DNA of 7,694 bases from Cyanobacteria bacterium OH_PDB_112 (GTDB lineage Bacteria > Cyanobacteriota > Vampirovibrionia > Gastranaerophilales > CAJFVJ01), in contig JAEWLZ010000263.1 in assembly GCA_023457295.1 (NCBI GenBank), positions 1-7,694 of the forward strand, read 5' to 3'. Numbering within the stretch: position 1 is the first letter of the stretch; each line of letters starts with the position of its first letter. Made by a program: the position numbers and the translations under genes. Below, piece by piece: positions 5,775 through 7,694 of this stretch. The notes below the pieces were generated by a model that saw only the letters and a list, made by a program, of their open reading frames with translations, was not told where the DNA came from and did not search any database.

Positions 5775-6212
5775 ATGGAAAAATCCCAAAAATTTATGCG
5801 AATCGCTATTGAAGAAGCCCAAAACTCCGGGAATGATGTTCCTGTCGGTGCTGTAATAGTAATAGATAACAAAGTAATTGCAAAAGCTTCAAACAAAAGA
5901 GAAGCCATAAATAAACCCAGTGCGCACGCCGAAATGATAGTTATAGATGAAGCAGCCCAAATAATAAAAAACTGGAGATTAAATGATGCTATATTGTATG
6001 TAACATTAGAACCTTGCCCTATGTGTGCCGCACTTATTCTACAATCAAAAATAAAAACTGTTGTATTTGGAGCTTATGACGCAAATTACGGGGCTTTTGG
6101 CTCAAAAATAGATATGAGAGAAATTATAAATTCAAAAACAGAAGTCAGAGGCGGGATAATGGAAAATGAATGCCAAGAACTTATTTTGAATTTTTTTAAG
6201 GGAAAAAGATGA
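5775..6212 (+). CDS. tadA: tRNA-specific adenosine deaminase TadA
   Basis: This 145-residue cytosolic, zinc-dependent enzyme deaminates adenosine 34 to inosine in the anticodon of tRNA-Arg(ACG), letting it read several arginine codons. The cytidine/deoxycytidylate deaminase fold is clear: DVPVGAVIV at 21-29, HAE at 51-53 (zinc ligand His51 and proton-shuttling Glu53), and PCPMC at 80-84 (zinc ligands Cys81 and Cys84). The later FGAYDANYGAFGS matches the TadA segment after the active site rather than a nucleoside or guanine deaminase. The length is at the short end of the usual 145-170. ATG 5775 begins 1 nt after the kinase stop, with AAAGG about 10 nt upstream, and the gene ends in a 4-nt overlap with the next one. 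It is normally an essential gene, so its place behind a two-component system ties a housekeeping function to that transcript. Confidence 0.95.
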   Translation: MEKSQKFMRIAIEEAQNSGNDVPVGAVIVIDNKVIAKASNKREAINKPSAHAEMIVIDEAAQIIKNWRLNDAILYVTLEPCPMCAALILQSKIKTVVFGAYDANYGAFGSKIDMREIINSKTEVRGGIMENECQELILNFFKGKR

Positions 6213-6952
6213 CTCAAACAGAATTAAAGAAATACCTTGAAAATCTTGTTTTAAGCTATGAAACAGCTGATTTTATAGTTAATGACCCCATTCAATTCCC
6301 GCATCGCTATAATCAAAAACAGGATATTGAAATATCTGCTCTTATAGCTTCTTCTTTAGCTTTTGGCAAAAGAGAAAAAATCATTGAAGCTGTTGAAAAA
6401 ATACACACAATTATAGAAAATGAACCGTATAATTTTATCCAAAACTACACCAAAAAAGAACGTGTATTATTTAAAAGTTTTAAATATCGATATATTAACG
6501 GAGAAAATATCGCAGACTTAATAGAAGGCATTTCAAATGTCTTAAAAGAACACAGTTCACTGGAAGAGCTTTTTTTAAAATACTATTCAAAAAATCATGA
6601 CTCTGTGAAAGAAGGTCTTACCGGTTTTGTGGGAGAAATTTTAACCTGTGACAATTACCTTTTACCCTGTCCCAGTAAAAAATCCGCATGCAAAAGACTA
6701 AACTTGTTCCTTAAGTGGATGATTCGCAAGCCTCCTGTTGATTTGGGAGTATGGCATGGTGTTGACTCATCGAAACTTATTATCCCTCTTGATGTTCATG
6801 TCGCAAAAGTATCAAGAAAATTAGGGATTTTGGATAGAAAAGCTAATGACTGGCAAAGTGCTTTTGAAATAACCCAAAAACTTCGCGAATTCGACGCAAG
6901 TGACCCTGTAAAATATGATTTTGCTCTCTTTGGAGCTGGCATAGGACTATAA
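6209..6952 (+). CDS. DUF2400 / TIGR02757 family protein of unknown function
   Basis: This 247-residue protein belongs to a conserved family of unknown function found in scattered Bacteroidota, spirochaetes, Deltaproteobacteria and others. I recognise it from SALIASSLAFGKREKI near residues 42-57, YLLPCPSKKSACKRLNLFLK and WMIRKPPVDLGVWHGV in the middle, LIIPLDVHVAKVSRKLG near 191-207 and the C-terminal DPVKYDFALFGAGIG. The pattern of helices with LIIPLDVH recalls the helix-hairpin-helix/GPD glycosylase-like fold, so DNA or RNA base handling is sometimes suspected; I see no four-cysteine iron-sulfur cluster motif. It has no signal peptide or membrane segment. ATG 6209 overlaps the tadA stop (ATGA), with AAGGG a few bases upstream, so it is co-translated with tadA. 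The length is close to full. The last 6 bp overlap the end of the convergent iron-sulfur gene. Confidence 0.9.
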   Translation: MTQTELKKYLENLVLSYETADFIVNDPIQFPHRYNQKQDIEISALIASSLAFGKREKIIEAVEKIHTIIENEPYNFIQNYTKKERVLFKSFKYRYINGENIADLIEGISNVLKEHSSLEELFLKYYSKNHDSVKEGLTGFVGEILTCDNYLLPCPSKKSACKRLNLFLKWMIRKPPVDLGVWHGVDSSKLIIPLDVHVAKVSRKLGILDRKANDWQSAFEITQKLREFDASDPVKYDFALFGAGIGL

Positions 6953-7694
6953 TATTTCACCACTTATAGATATTGTGTAATCTTTAACAATCATAGTTTT
7001 TTGAGCTTTTCCAAGGGCTTCTTTTACAATTATTTCCACCCCTCCGCAACAAGGTACTTCCATATGTACGATTGTCACCGATTGTATATTTTGATTTTTA
7101 AATATATCAGCTAATTTTTCTATATAAGAATCAATATCACTGTCCAATTTTGGACAAAGCATAATCAATATTTTATTTTTTAAAAATTTATTATGAAAAT
7201 TCGGATAAGAAAAAGCAGTACAATCAGCGGCAATAAGCAAATCAGCATTATGCAAATATGGAGCATTAACATTTAAAAGCTTAAGTTGTATAGGCCAATT
7301 AGCGAGTTGTGATTGTGTTGGAAGATTTTCGGATTCCAACTTATGCGCCTCAGTTCGCAAATCTTTTTGCATTGTTCCTGGACATCCGCATGGAAGTTTA
7401 GCTTCATCAAGAACAGGTATTTCCAAGTCATTTTTATTCAAATAATCTATGGCTTGTTCAAATAATTTATTTTCACCGTGCTCTTTTAGATGCTTCAAAT
7501 GTGCTTTTATGACATTTTTACCGCCTTTGGAAACATTATCCATAACTTTATATTCATCATAAGGCTCAGCTTCTCTTTCTTCTGTTGTCATTGCGTTTTG
7601 AGGACAGGCTTTTATGCAAGCGCCCAAACCGTCACAGAACAAGTCGCTCACAAGTCTTGCTTTGCCGTCTATTATTTGCAAAGCACCCTCAGGA
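6947..7694 (-). CDS. 4Fe-4S dicluster ferredoxin-like protein, 5' end beyond the window
   Basis: The frame stays open to the right edge: before the TTG at 7681, a possible but unlikely start, it reads Pro-Glu-Gly-Ala, and PEGALQIIDGKA is the end of a first ferredoxin motif (CxxCxxxCPEGAL) whose cysteines lie outside. The second cluster motif, CDGLGACIKACPQNAM, is visible (C-x5-C-x3-CP, codons about 7636-7604), followed by EEREAEPYDE. Then come a variable linker, CGCPG, a segment SQLANWPIQLKLLNVNAPYL, LLIAADCTAFSYPNFH, LCPKLD and MEVPCCGG. This order fits a known family of cytosolic ferredoxin-like proteins of anaerobes with an N-terminal 2[4Fe-4S] domain and a cysteine-rich C-terminal domain; the electron partner and function are not established. 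The C-terminal cysteines may hold further metal. The ending is complete, at a TAG within the end of the DUF2400 gene. Probably 20-30 residues are missing. Confidence 0.9.
   Translation of the reverse strand, partial: PEGALQIIDGKARLVSDLFCDGLGACIKACPQNAMTTEEREAEPYDEYKVMDNVSKGGKNVIKAHLKHLKEHGENKLFEQAIDYLNKNDLEIPVLDEAKLPCGCPGTMQKDLRTEAHKLESENLPTQSQLANWPIQLKLLNVNAPYLHNADLLIAADCTAFSYPNFHNKFLKNKILIMLCPKLDSDIDSYIEKLADIFKNQNIQSVTIVHMEVPCCGGVEIIVKEALGKAQKTMIVKDYTISISGEIL

Noticed and set aside
5335..5908. Minus-strand frames at 5335-5733 and 5720-5908
   Set aside because: Antisense to the kinase ATPase domain and the start of tadA, both with clear motifs.

Overview
The window is AT-rich, roughly one third G+C by eye, and carries nine protein-coding genes in a tight bacterial layout. 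It has no mobile element, CRISPR array, tRNA or rRNA that I can see. The gene set suggests a Gram-negative anaerobe: a Kdo (lipopolysaccharide core) biosynthesis enzyme, a dicluster-ferredoxin family typical of strict anaerobes, and a DUF2400 protein. A low-GC gut lineage such as Gastranaerophilales (non-photosynthetic Cyanobacteria/Melainabacteria) would fit. That is inference only, since nothing in the window fixes the taxonomy.

Left part, minus strand (1-2505). A riboflavin pair, ribE (riboflavin synthase) followed by ribBA, is joined by a 4-nt stop/start overlap; ribBA starts with TTG and runs off the left edge. Upstream of ribE lies an unrecognised 185-residue protein with an internal 19-residue duplication. 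A 428-base gene-free stretch follows, holding several inverted repeats, weak promoter-like boxes and, at its right end, a terminator for kdsA.

Centre (2506-4112 and on). kdsA (minus strand) and an OmpR-type response regulator (plus strand) diverge from a 92-bp intergenic region in which the candidate -10 boxes for both directions overlap. kdsA belongs to the metal-dependent class by its conserved Cys/His/Glu/Asp set.

Right part, plus strand (3420-6952). The response regulator, a membrane histidine kinase with an extracytoplasmic sensor domain, tadA (tRNA adenosine deaminase) and a DUF2400 protein form one apparent operon with 4-nt overlaps or a 1-nt gap. The kinase has a degenerate ATP-binding G1 box. 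The DUF2400 gene overlaps by 6 bp the 3' end of a convergent iron-sulfur protein gene whose 5' end lies beyond the right edge.

Overall this is mostly housekeeping. I see no clear new defence, mobile or biosynthetic system. The most open items are the repeat-bearing unknown protein with its structured upstream region, and the signalling/tRNA-editing/DUF2400 operon.
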